From positions 27,023-37,426 of the forward strand of contig DKDD01000100.1 of the NCBI GenBank assembly GCA_002451715.1: a stretch of DNA of 10,404 nt, read 5' to 3'. The notes under the pieces are model-generated. The model made no database searches, had not been told where the DNA came from, and saw only the letters and a program-made list of their open reading frames with translations. This DNA is from Ruminococcaceae bacterium UBA6857. GTDB taxonomy: Bacteria > Bacillota > Clostridia > Oscillospirales > Acutalibacteraceae. Shown here piece by piece: positions 1-6,808 of this stretch. A program made the position numbers and the translations under genes. Each line of letters begins with the position of its first letter. Position 1 is the stretch's first letter.

Positions 1-1239
1 TACTTCGGTTCGGACGTTCGTTCGGCAATGAAGTGCAAAAGCTTTACACTCGACAGAACAATTGTGACCGAAAAGCTTTCGCAAATCTGCGCACCCGACC
101 CGAAAGCTCCGTTTGACAGACTCAAAGCAATCACCGACGAAAACGGAAAACTCAAAGGTGTTCTTGAACGCGCTCCGGTTATGAAAGCGAGCCTTAAAGA
201 CCGTATTTTGGAAAATCTGCCGAAAACATTTGAGCAAACCGGCGACCGCGGTTATAAACTTTCCGATGTCAAAGACGGAAAAGTTTCAATGGAGGATTTT
301 GTCTCTCAGCTTTCGTTCGATGAGCTTGAAGCAATCACACGCGGCGGATACATCATGAACAACCCCCTCGGCGCAAAGGGCAACGCAGGCGTAATGGGCG
401 GCGTTCTTCCCTCGCTTCGCGAAAAAGGCATTCCGCCGGTAACAACAACCGACGGACCTAGCGGAATCAGACTTGCCGCAAACTGCTCGCTTCTTCCGAA
501 CGGCGCGGCTCTTGCCTGCTCGTTCAACAAAGAACTTGTTCGCAAACTTTACAGCGAATTTGCAAAAGAAATGCTTGCGCGCGGTAGCGACATCATCCTC
601 GCGCCCGGAATGAACATTCACCGCAACCCGCTTTGCGGAAGAAATTTCGAATATTTTTCCGAAGACCCGTTCCTTTCCGGAATGACTGCAGCTTCGGTTG
701 TTCTCGGCGTTCAGGAAAGCGGACTTTCCGCCTGCCCGAAGCACTTTGCCTGCAACAACCAGGAAGTCAACAGAACCAAGAACGATTCCCGCATTTCGGA
801 ACGTGCGCTTCGCGAAATATATCTCAAAGGCTTTGAATTTTGCGTAAAGGTGGCAAACCCGCACAACATCATGACTTCATACAACAAAATTAACGGCGTT
901 TGGAGTCACTACAACTATGACATCGTCACAACGGTTCTTCGAAAAGAGTGGGGCTATGAAGGCAATGTTATGACTGACTGGTGGATGCAGAAAGACGAAA
1001 GCCACGAATTTCCCGGAATCCTCGACCAAGGCTACAGAGTCAGAGCCGGTGTTGACGTACTCATGCCGGGCGGCGCAAGAGTCGGCGCAAGAAAACCCGA
1101 CGGTACAGCCAAAAAGAGCGTTCAAAACGGTCTCACCATCGGCGAATTCCAGGACTGCGCAATGCACGTTCTCAAAATGGCAATGGAAAACAAACTCGGA
1201 AGATACGAATGTGAAGCAGAAAAGGCGGAGGCAAAATAA
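1..1239 (+). CDS. Glycoside hydrolase family 3 (beta-glucosidase-like), reversed domain order, 5' partial
   Basis: The frame is open from the first base, so the true start lies upstream and 412 residues are visible. In visible-residue numbering, the GH3 catalytic TIM-barrel runs from about 95 to 400. It shows DGPSGIRL (Asp151), GRNFEYFSEDP (213-223), the Lys247-His248 pair in KHFACNNQE, MTSYNKING (291-299), VMTDW with the presumed nucleophile Asp326, and GVDVLMPGG (350-358). The protein ends soon after the barrel. The first residues (YFGSDVRS) resemble the end of a fibronectin-III-like domain. Usual GH3 enzymes carry the barrel first; here it is last, as in the reversed-order beta-glucosidases known from Ruminococcus and Butyrivibrio. 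The alpha/beta sandwich domain and the acid/base residue should therefore lie upstream, outside the window. The family hydrolyses terminal beta-linked glucose, xylose or related sugars; the exact substrate cannot be read here. It overlaps the esterase gene by one base. Confidence 0.93.
   Translation, partial: YFGSDVRSAMKCKSFTLDRTIVTEKLSQICAPDPKAPFDRLKAITDENGKLKGVLERAPVMKASLKDRILENLPKTFEQTGDRGYKLSDVKDGKVSMEDFVSQLSFDELEAITRGGYIMNNPLGAKGNAGVMGGVLPSLREKGIPPVTTTDGPSGIRLAANCSLLPNGAALACSFNKELVRKLYSEFAKEMLARGSDIILAPGMNIHRNPLCGRNFEYFSEDPFLSGMTAASVVLGVQESGLSACPKHFACNNQEVNRTKNDSRISERALREIYLKGFEFCVKVANPHNIMTSYNKINGVWSHYNYDIVTTVLRKEWGYEGNVMTDWWMQKDESHEFPGILDQGYRVRAGVDVLMPGGARVGARKPDGTAKKSVQNGLTIGEFQDCAMHVLKMAMENKLGRYECEAEKAEAK
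1223..1230 (+). promoter_or_regulatory. Ribosome binding site of the esterase gene, inside the GH3 gene
   Basis: AGGCGGAG lies within the last GH3 codons, with its GGAG core 8 bases before the ATG at 1239. With the TAATG stop/start overlap, it supports this start and translational coupling of the two genes. Confidence 0.7.
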
Positions 1240-2144
1240 TGGATATTCTCAAACCCGTTCTTTTGCAGTTCTGGAAGATTACCGAGAAAAATGACGCAAA
1301 GCGAATCGCTTCGCAGACTCCGACACCCGGAATCACTCAAATTCTTGACATTCCGTATATTGAAGACGGAACAAAAGAGCATTTGCTTGACATCTACTAT
1401 CCCGAAAACACGACCGAAAAGCTCCCCGTAATCATTGACGTTCACGGCGGCGGCTGGCTTTACGGATTCAAAGAAATCAACAAGTATTACTGTCTCAAAC
1501 TTGCCGAAAAAGGTTTTCTTGTTGCTTCAATAAACTATCGCCTTGCGGTGAAAACACAGTTCATTGACCAGATTGCGGACATTTTTTCTGCCTTTTCATG
1601 GCTTTCAAAAAATCTTGAAAACTACCCGGCAGACACGGAAAATATTTTTCTTGTCGGCGACAGCGCCGGCGGACAGATGGTTTGCATAAGCGAAGCAATC
1701 AACGGCAGCAAAAAAATGCAGGATGTTTTCGGCGTCACGCCCTCGCTTTCGTTCAAAGCAATCGGCGCAATCTGCCCGGCGGTTGACCTTGTTTCAAAAA
1801 ACTTCATCATGAACGCAAACCTCAAATCGCTTCTCGGCGACAAGCCCAAAGAAAATCCGATTTATAAATACATGGACTATGCAAACGCCGCATATCTCGG
1901 AATGAGTCCGTTTTATATTGTTACGGCAAAAGGCGATTTTCTCAAAAATCAGGCAAAAAAGCTTAAAGCCATTCTTGACCGCCACGGCGTTGAAAACGTT
2001 TTTTACTGCTATGACGATCTTCTTGACGGCAAACCGCTTCAACACGTTTTCAGCGTTGTTAATCCCTATTCCGCTCCCGCGGCAAGAGAAATTGAAACAA
2101 TGACTTCGTTTTTCAAAAGCAAAATGAAAGAAAAAGTCGGATAA
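1239..2144 (+). CDS. Alpha/beta-hydrolase, esterase/lipase of the HSL/BD-FAE-like type
   Basis: This is a complete 301-residue protein with the alpha/beta-hydrolase layout of the carboxylesterase/hormone-sensitive-lipase-like families. It has an oxyanion-hole HGGG at 69-72 (VIIDVHGGGWLYG), a nucleophile elbow GDSAGG with Ser142, a probable acid Asp233 (VTAKGDF) and a probable catalytic His269 (LQHVF). No signal peptide or membrane segment is visible, so it should be cytoplasmic. The ATG shares one base with the GH3 stop and has a good ribosome binding site. The family hydrolyses short-chain acyl or aryl esters. Next to a GH3 enzyme, a likely job is removing acetyl or other acyl groups from imported oligosaccharides or glycosides, but that is inference from context. 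A peptidase or other ester substrate is not excluded. An intrinsic terminator follows 17 bases after the stop. Confidence 0.9.
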   Translation: MDILKPVLLQFWKITEKNDAKRIASQTPTPGITQILDIPYIEDGTKEHLLDIYYPENTTEKLPVIIDVHGGGWLYGFKEINKYYCLKLAEKGFLVASINYRLAVKTQFIDQIADIFSAFSWLSKNLENYPADTENIFLVGDSAGGQMVCISEAINGSKKMQDVFGVTPSLSFKAIGAICPAVDLVSKNFIMNANLKSLLGDKPKENPIYKYMDYANAAYLGMSPFYIVTAKGDFLKNQAKKLKAILDRHGVENVFYCYDDLLDGKPLQHVFSVVNPYSAPAAREIETMTSFFKSKMKEKVG

Positions 2145-2161
2145 GTTAAATTTATATCGAC

Positions 2162-2203
2162 ACAACCGCAAACGCGTCAAACGTTTGCGGCTGTTGTTTT
2201 TTT
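2162..2203 (+). terminator. Intrinsic terminator after the GH3-esterase pair
   Basis: CCGCAAACG (2166-2174) pairs perfectly with CGTTTGCGG (2182-2190) around a 7-base loop. An outer ACAA/TTGT pairing continues the stem past a 3-base bulge. Seven T residues (2197-2203) follow directly. There is no T tract in the other direction, so it acts on the + strand. Confidence 0.88.
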
Positions 2204-2276
2204 ATACGTTGGGGTTTCTGACGACATAAAGAAATTAACAGGCAATCCTCCACCGCAAAACACAGCTCCAAACAGC

Positions 2277-2304
2277 AAAAGGACCGCCGTTTGGCAGTCC
2301 TTTT
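2277..2304 (-). terminator. Intrinsic terminator of the infB operon
   Basis: On the - strand AAAAGGACTGCC pairs with GGCGGTCCTTTT around an AAAC loop, giving a 12-bp stem with one G-T pair. It begins 19 bases after the stop of the zinc-ribbon protein gene. The symmetric A and T tracts mean it could also work on the + strand as a backup. The unpaired T run is short, so efficiency is uncertain. Confidence 0.75.
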
Positions 2305-2323
2305 GAAAATTTTATAAAACATG

Positions 2324-4219
2324 TCAGAACTTGATTTCCGAATCGGGAATATCGGTGAAAGGAAGAACAACCGAATCATTGTATCCTTTCGGATCAATAA
2401 AGCTGAACAAAATGCCGTTTTCACTGATACACCATGACGACGAATTAATGAGCTGACCGATGTTTTCGTCGTCCGAGGGAAGCGTCTCATCCGTTTCGGA
2501 AATGAGATCGTTCTTTTGAAGATAAAGTTCAAAAAGTTTTTGCTGAATGCTGTAATAATCTTTTCCGAGAACGCTGTCCTTTTTGAGAAATTCGCCGCTC
2601 TTAATGTCAAGCGTATAGCCTTCAAAAGTCGTTGTCGGAAGAAGGATCGACGGTGATACACTTTCGCCGTTTTCTTCTGCCTTTGCCTTGTTTTCTTCAA
2701 ATCTTGAAAACAGCGGAAGATATTCGTTTGTTTCTTCAAGAAGCGAAATATATCCGTTCTTGTTATAAGTGACCTTTGAAGAAACATAGGCGTATGCAGG
2801 AAGATCCTTTTTCTTTCCGCCAAGCTCAAGATATCGTTTATAAAGACGCGTTGCTCTTTTTGCCTTTGCTTCATATTTTGAAATCATTTCATTATAAAGC
2901 GTATTGAGCGTTGCGGCGGCGCGTTTTCCGTCTTCGTCGTCATCGGCAGCAGAGAAAACGGGATATTCAACAACATAGTTTGCAAAAAGAATACCTTTTT
3001 TCGTCTTTGCCTGAATCGTCTTTCTTTCAATTGTGAACGAAAGCGATTCGGTTATTTCTTCAATAATCTTCACACCGTCTTCGGAGAAAAGCGGAGAAGA
3101 CGAAAGTTCAAGAAGGCTCCACTTGTTGCCCTCGTCGCTTTTTTCAAGCGAAGCAAGGCAGTAAACGGTTTTCTTTTCGCCCTTTTTGTTTGTGAAAGCA
3201 CATTCAACGTAATAATTACCGTCTTCGGTGCGCTTTGAAGAGGCGATTTCAAGCGAATATACACCGTTTCCCGATGCACTGTTTTCGCTTGCGGAAAAAT
3301 AATAGTATCCGTTATAAAAATAGAAGTCTTTTCCGTTGGCACAATTGACTGCCTCCTGTCCGAGGCTTGTCATAATTTTTTCGATATTGGCTTTTTTGAT
3401 TTTGCAATAGCTGTAGCCTGTTTCGGTTTTGAAACGGTCTGCTGGGTCGGCTTCGTCTGTGACAACCTGTGCGGCTTTGAAGAATGCAGAATAAAGACCG
3501 CTTTTGCTTTGCGGTTCCATCATTTCAAGAAGCTGCTGCTGTGTTGCGTCGTCACGATTGAAACCGGTTTCAAAAAACGCTGTGAAAAAGCTTGCGTAAT
3601 TTTCAAACGAACTTTTTTCACTGTGTGAAAAGCCTGAAAGCGCAACGGTTTTGACCGCTTCACCCGACGTTTTGAAAATGTCGGTATATTTGCTGACAAA
3701 GCAAAGTGCAATCATAATTGCAGCGCAGACCGAGCAGATTGAAAGAACCGCGGCGCGTGCGCCTTTTTCTTTCTTTGCCTGTGCCGGATTCATTTTCGGC
3801 TCTGCCGCAACTTTTTTTACCTGCGGTTCGCCGTTTGCGGTTTTTTGAACGGGCTTCGGTGCCGGCGCAGTTTTAACCGTCGGAACGGGAGCAGGTACCT
3901 TTTGCGATTTTGCGCTTTCCGCGGCGACAGGCGCTTTTTCTTCCGGCTTAAAAACAATGTTTTCTGCCTTTGAAAATTCAGGTTTTTTAATTTCCGCCTT
4001 TTCTTCTTTCGGCAAGGCAGACTCGGCATTAATTTTGTCGCTTTGCGTTTCTTCCGCTTTCGGTTCGGCTGATTTTTGTTCGGGCCGAACAGGAACTTCT
4101 TCGTTCAGCTTTTCTTCGGGGATATTGATCTGAAATCGCTTTTTGGCAACTCTTTTTTTGCAGTACGGACAAATTGTTTCGCCGTCGGGTATTTGCGAAA
4201 AGCAGTTATTACAAATCAC
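2324..4219 (-). CDS. Zinc-ribbon, single-pass membrane protein with a DUF4163/DUF3298-like outer domain
   Basis: The protein has 631 residues from a GTG start. A zinc ribbon opens it: Cys3-X2-Cys6 and Cys17-X2-Cys20. Residues about 24-152 are a linker rich in Lys, Glu, Pro and Ala. One hydrophobic helix (about 155-176) follows a KKEKG basic patch, so the ribbon should face the cytoplasm and the remaining 450 residues the outside. The first part of the outer region (about 195-385) is unrecognised. The last part (about 405-631) resembles DUF4163/DUF3298, the module next to PdaC-type deacetylases and in the anti-sigma factor RsiV: a YPVF strand, an AYVSSKVTYNKNGYISLL strand pair, YTLDIKSGEFL, then WCISENGILFSF and a final PFTDIP. 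No catalytic domain is visible. It is the last operon gene, 24 bases after the HAD gene. The DUF match is from pattern memory and the function is unknown; a ligand-sensing or envelope role is a guess. A TTG at 4240 would add seven residues but would put the ribosome binding site inside the coding region. Confidence 0.82.
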   Translation of the reverse strand: MICNNCFSQIPDGETICPYCKKRVAKKRFQINIPEEKLNEEVPVRPEQKSAEPKAEETQSDKINAESALPKEEKAEIKKPEFSKAENIVFKPEEKAPVAAESAKSQKVPAPVPTVKTAPAPKPVQKTANGEPQVKKVAAEPKMNPAQAKKEKGARAAVLSICSVCAAIMIALCFVSKYTDIFKTSGEAVKTVALSGFSHSEKSSFENYASFFTAFFETGFNRDDATQQQLLEMMEPQSKSGLYSAFFKAAQVVTDEADPADRFKTETGYSYCKIKKANIEKIMTSLGQEAVNCANGKDFYFYNGYYYFSASENSASGNGVYSLEIASSKRTEDGNYYVECAFTNKKGEKKTVYCLASLEKSDEGNKWSLLELSSSPLFSEDGVKIIEEITESLSFTIERKTIQAKTKKGILFANYVVEYPVFSAADDDEDGKRAAATLNTLYNEMISKYEAKAKRATRLYKRYLELGGKKKDLPAYAYVSSKVTYNKNGYISLLEETNEYLPLFSRFEENKAKAEENGESVSPSILLPTTTFEGYTLDIKSGEFLKKDSVLGKDYYSIQQKLFELYLQKNDLISETDETLPSDDENIGQLINSSSWCISENGILFSFIDPKGYNDSVVLPFTDIPDSEIKF

Positions 4220-4227
4220 GTTAATTT

Positions 4228-4234
4228 CTCCTTT
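4228..4234 (-). promoter_or_regulatory. Ribosome binding site that sets the GTG start of the zinc-ribbon protein
   Basis: AAAGGAG on the - strand lies 8 bases before GTG at 4219. The longer frame from TTG at 4240 would read through this site and has no good site of its own. The protein then begins MICNNC, with the zinc ribbon at its very N-terminus, as is usual in this class. Confidence 0.85.
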
Positions 4235-4243
4235 TCTCAAAAA

Positions 4244-4924
4244 TTAAAGGTAATTGAGAACGTCTCTGATATCTTCGATTTCAGCAAAGACACCTTTTTT
4301 ACCAAGTCCTTTGCCCTTGAAATCGCCGTAATTCATTCTGATAATCTTCATGTCTGCACCGAGAGCCCCCTCAACGTCGTTAACAGGGTGGTCGCCGACA
4401 AAAAGGCTTTCTTCGTTTTTGACCCCGGCACGTCTTATCGCCTCGTCAAAAATTCTTCTGTCGGGTTTATATATTCCGATATCTCCCGAAACGACAACAA
4501 CGTCAAAAAGATCTCTTATTCCGGCGGTGTCAAGCTTCATATTTTGAAGCGAAGAGACTCCGTTTGTGATTGCGCCGAGGATGTATCCGCGGCGTTTGAT
4601 TTCTTTCAGCACGTCAATCGCACCGGGGAGCATGTCAACATTTTTGCCGTAATCATAGTTGAACGAATCGAAAAGTTCCTGCATCGGCGGATGGTTTTCC
4701 CAGCCCCAAAGCTCGATAAGTTCGGGAAAATAAACTTCCCTTTCCTTATAGCCGCCGTCAACGTGCTCTTCCATTTCGTCAAGTTTTTTTGCTCTTTCTT
4801 CTTTTGATATGTTCGGGAAATACTTTGTCAAAAAGTTTTCGCAGTATATTCTGTATGCGCCCTTTCTGCTTTGGAGCGTATCGTCAAAATCAAAAAATAC
4901 CGCTTTAACGTCAAGTTTTTTCAT
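4244..4924 (-). CDS. HAD-superfamily hydrolase, phosphatase (YjjG-like group)
   Basis: The protein has 226 residues and all four HAD motifs. Motif I is FFDFDDTL with nucleophile Asp12 and acid/base Asp14. Motif II is AITNG (Thr120), motif III is Lys153 in IGIYKPD, and motif IV is VGDHPVND (Asp178, Asp183). The alpha-helical insert after motif I (about 18-95) marks a C1 cap, as in pyrimidine-5'-nucleotidases and haloacid-dehalogenase-like phosphatases. No signal peptide is visible, so it should act in the cytoplasm on a small phosphorylated metabolite. AAAGGAC (4933-4939) precedes the ATG by about 9 bases. It lies 35 bases after ribF, in the same operon. The substrate cannot be read from sequence: a nucleoside monophosphate, FMN, or the ribitylaminouracil phosphate of riboflavin synthesis are all possible. 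Confidence 0.9.
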   Translation of the reverse strand: MKKLDVKAVFFDFDDTLQSRKGAYRIYCENFLTKYFPNISKEERAKKLDEMEEHVDGGYKEREVYFPELIELWGWENHPPMQELFDSFNYDYGKNVDMLPGAIDVLKEIKRRGYILGAITNGVSSLQNMKLDTAGIRDLFDVVVVSGDIGIYKPDRRIFDEAIRRAGVKNEESLFVGDHPVNDVEGALGADMKIIRMNYGDFKGKGLGKKGVFAEIEDIRDVLNYL

Positions 4925-4959
4925 TGATTTTTGTCCTTTGTTTTAGACTTGCGACCGTT

Positions 4960-5868
4960 TTATTCTTCGGTCGCTTCATATATTTCGCGCGCTTTTTTTG
5001 CGTCGCGGCTGATTGCGTCTGTGAGTGCTTCAAGCGACGTGAACTTTGTTTCGTCGCGCAAAAAGTCAAGAAGAAAAACTTCAACCTCTGCGCCGTAAAG
5101 GTCGCCTGAAAAGCCGAGAATACATGTTTCGCTTCTGAAACTTTCTCCGTCAACGGTCGGGCGCGTTCCGATGTTCGTCACCGCGGGGTACCATTTGTTG
5201 GAAAGTTCAACCTTTGAAGCGTAAACACCTTTGCGAAGCTTTACAAAATTTTGCGGAAAGAACTGATTGATCGTCGGAAAACCGAGCAATCTTCCGCGTC
5301 TGTCGCCGCTGACAACCTCAATGCAATATGAAAATTCGCGGCCGAGCATTGCGTTCGCTTTTTTGATTTCGCCGTTTTGAAGTGCGGCGCGGATTCGCGT
5401 TGAGCTGACCGCTTCGCCCTCATAAATCTCTTCCGGTGCGACAAAAAGCGTAATTCCGAGCTTTTCACATTCGGTTTTGAGCGAAGACGTGTTGCCCTGC
5501 GCATTTTTTCCAAAGCGGTAGTTATAGCCGCAGGATATCGCACGAACATTAAGCGAACAATAAATTTTTGTTACAAATTCCGTGGCGGAAAGATTTTGCA
5601 ATTCGGAAAAAGATGCGGTAACAATTGAAAAGCCCATTTTTGAAAGCTGCTCTCTTTTGTCGTTTTCGGTGATGATAAACGGCGGAGCTTCACCGAAAAG
5701 AACCTTTTTCGGGTGTTCGTCAAAAAGAAGAACCGCAGGAACAAGGCCGCGCTTTTTTGCTTCAAAAAGTGCTTTTTCAAGAACAGCTCTGTGTCCTTTG
5801 TGGATTCCGTCAAAATTACCGAGAGCCAAAAGGCAGTCTCCGCACAATTTTTTATCCGTCTTAAACAA
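4960..5868 (-). CDS. ribF: Bifunctional riboflavin kinase / FAD synthetase
   Basis: RibF phosphorylates riboflavin to FMN and adenylates FMN to FAD in the cytoplasm. The N-terminal nucleotidyltransferase half shows LGNFDGIHKGH (about 17-26), the GYNYRFGK loop (about 114-121) and SSTRIR (about 155-160). The C-terminal kinase half shows GRLLGFPT (about 192-199), NIGTRPTV and RSET...SGDLYG with the expected catalytic Glu (about 247). About 302 residues is normal for the family. No ATG is available near the N-terminus. TTG at 5868 lies 7 bases after AGGGGG (5876-5881), whereas TTG at 5874 would leave one base, so 5868 is chosen; the alternative adds two residues. It lies 34 bases after truB and upstream of a HAD phosphatase. 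A weak TTG start suggests modest expression. Confidence 0.95.
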   Translation of the reverse strand: MFKTDKKLCGDCLLALGNFDGIHKGHRAVLEKALFEAKKRGLVPAVLLFDEHPKKVLFGEAPPFIITENDKREQLSKMGFSIVTASFSELQNLSATEFVTKIYCSLNVRAISCGYNYRFGKNAQGNTSSLKTECEKLGITLFVAPEEIYEGEAVSSTRIRAALQNGEIKKANAMLGREFSYCIEVVSGDRRGRLLGFPTINQFFPQNFVKLRKGVYASKVELSNKWYPAVTNIGTRPTVDGESFRSETCILGFSGDLYGAEVEVFLLDFLRDETKFTSLEALTDAISRDAKKAREIYEATEE

Positions 5869-5875
5869 TTTCAAT

Positions 5876-5881
5876 CCCCCT
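5876..5881 (-). promoter_or_regulatory. Ribosome binding site of ribF, favouring the second TTG
   Basis: AGGGGG on the - strand can pair with the anti-SD sequence with one G-U pair. It sits 7 bases from TTG at 5868 but only 1 base from TTG at 5874, which decides the start. Confidence 0.6.
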
Positions 5882-5902
5882 CTTCGAGGCAGTATATAAA
5901 AT

Positions 5903-6796
5903 TTATTTACTCATTATTTTTCGCGGCTTCAGCATTCCCGCTTCATAATCGGAAACAGCCACGCCGAGAAATTCTTTTTCAGGCGAAAAGACGCTGTAAA
6001 GCGCGCCGTCCGCCGTTTTTTGATTTATTCTTTCAAGAAAAAGTTCGCCGCCGTTCGAAAAACGTTTTGCCTGGTTTTCGCTGACGGTTATTCTTTCAAA
6101 GGAAAGCACATCTTCAATCAAAACAACCGCCGAAGAAAGCTTGTCCGCCTCTTTGAGCTTTTCAAGCTCTTCAAGCGTAAAACATTGTTCGATTGACGCG
6201 GCGCCTGCTTTAACGCGCCGAAGGGAAGTCATGACCGCTTTTGTTGAAAGCGCTTCGCCGATATCAAAAATCAGCGAGCGGACATAAGTACCTGCCGAAC
6301 AGGCAACATAAAGCTCGCCCTCATGGCTTTTTTCGTCATAGGAGAGCAGGCGAAGGTCGGTGATGTTTATCTTTCGTCTTTCACGCTCAATGCTTTCGCC
6401 TTTTCGCGCGAGCTCATAAAGACGGACGCCGTCCTTTTTCAGCGCGGAATACATCGGAGGGAGCTGAAAAGTTTCGCCCTTGAATTTTTCAAGTGCGGCT
6501 TCAATCTGTTCTTTCGTCACCGAAACGTCGCAGACCGAAAGGACATTGCCCGTAATATCAAGCGTGTCGGTTTCTTTCCCCAAGAGGAACGAAGCTTTAT
6601 AGGCTTTTCCCGTTTCGGGAAGAAGTTCAATAAACCTTGTTGCCGCAGAAAGCGCAACAACCATTGAGCCCGTTGCCATCGGGTCAAGAGTGCCGGTGTG
6701 ACCGGACTTTTTTTCGCCGAAAATCCGCCGAACCTTTGCGCAAAGCAAGAACGACGAAATATCTTTCGGCTTGTCAACAAAAACAAAACCGTTCAC
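5903..6796 (-). CDS. truB: tRNA pseudouridine(55) synthase
   Basis: TruB converts U55 in the T-loop of most tRNAs to pseudouridine. The 297-residue protein opens with GFVFVDKPKDISS, then SGHTGTLDPMATG, where Asp38 is the catalytic aspartate. GKAYKASFLLGKETDTLD (about 63-80) and QLPPMYSALKKDGVRLYELAR are further TruB signatures, as is the YVACSAGTYVRSL strand. The end (FSPEKEFLGVAVSD) fits a short PUA-like tail. The start is GTG with AAGGAG (6805-6810) 8 bases upstream. That site overlaps the stop codon of nrnA, 12 bases away, which suggests coupled translation. The position between nrnA and ribF is standard in Bacillota. Confidence 0.97.
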   Translation of the reverse strand: MNGFVFVDKPKDISSFLLCAKVRRIFGEKKSGHTGTLDPMATGSMVVALSAATRFIELLPETGKAYKASFLLGKETDTLDITGNVLSVCDVSVTKEQIEAALEKFKGETFQLPPMYSALKKDGVRLYELARKGESIERERRKINITDLRLLSYDEKSHEGELYVACSAGTYVRSLIFDIGEALSTKAVMTSLRRVKAGAASIEQCFTLEELEKLKEADKLSSAVVLIEDVLSFERITVSENQAKRFSNGGELFLERINQKTADGALYSVFSPEKEFLGVAVSDYEAGMLKPRKIMSK

Positions 6797-6808
6797 ACTG
6801 CTGTCTCC

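Larger units (their letters stand above)
2145..2323. other. Convergent intergenic region, no gene seen
   Basis: These 179 bases separate the + strand carbohydrate genes from the end of the - strand infB operon. They hold the two hairpins listed separately. No start with a ribosome binding site, no RNA gene fold and no mobile-element end is visible in the remainder. Confidence 0.7.

Noticed and set aside
286..864. A 192-codon - strand frame opposite the GH3 gene
   Set aside because: The + strand frame has all GH3 motifs; the reverse frame has none.
2152..2874. A 240-codon - strand frame overlapping the zinc-ribbon gene end and the intergenic region
   Set aside because: It is out of frame with the zinc-ribbon protein, Arg/Lys/Phe-rich without a domain, and runs through both terminators.
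4076..4807. A 243-codon + strand frame across the zinc-ribbon and HAD genes
   Set aside because: It is an antisense shadow of two supported genes, and the ribosome binding site and overlap logic favour the - strand.
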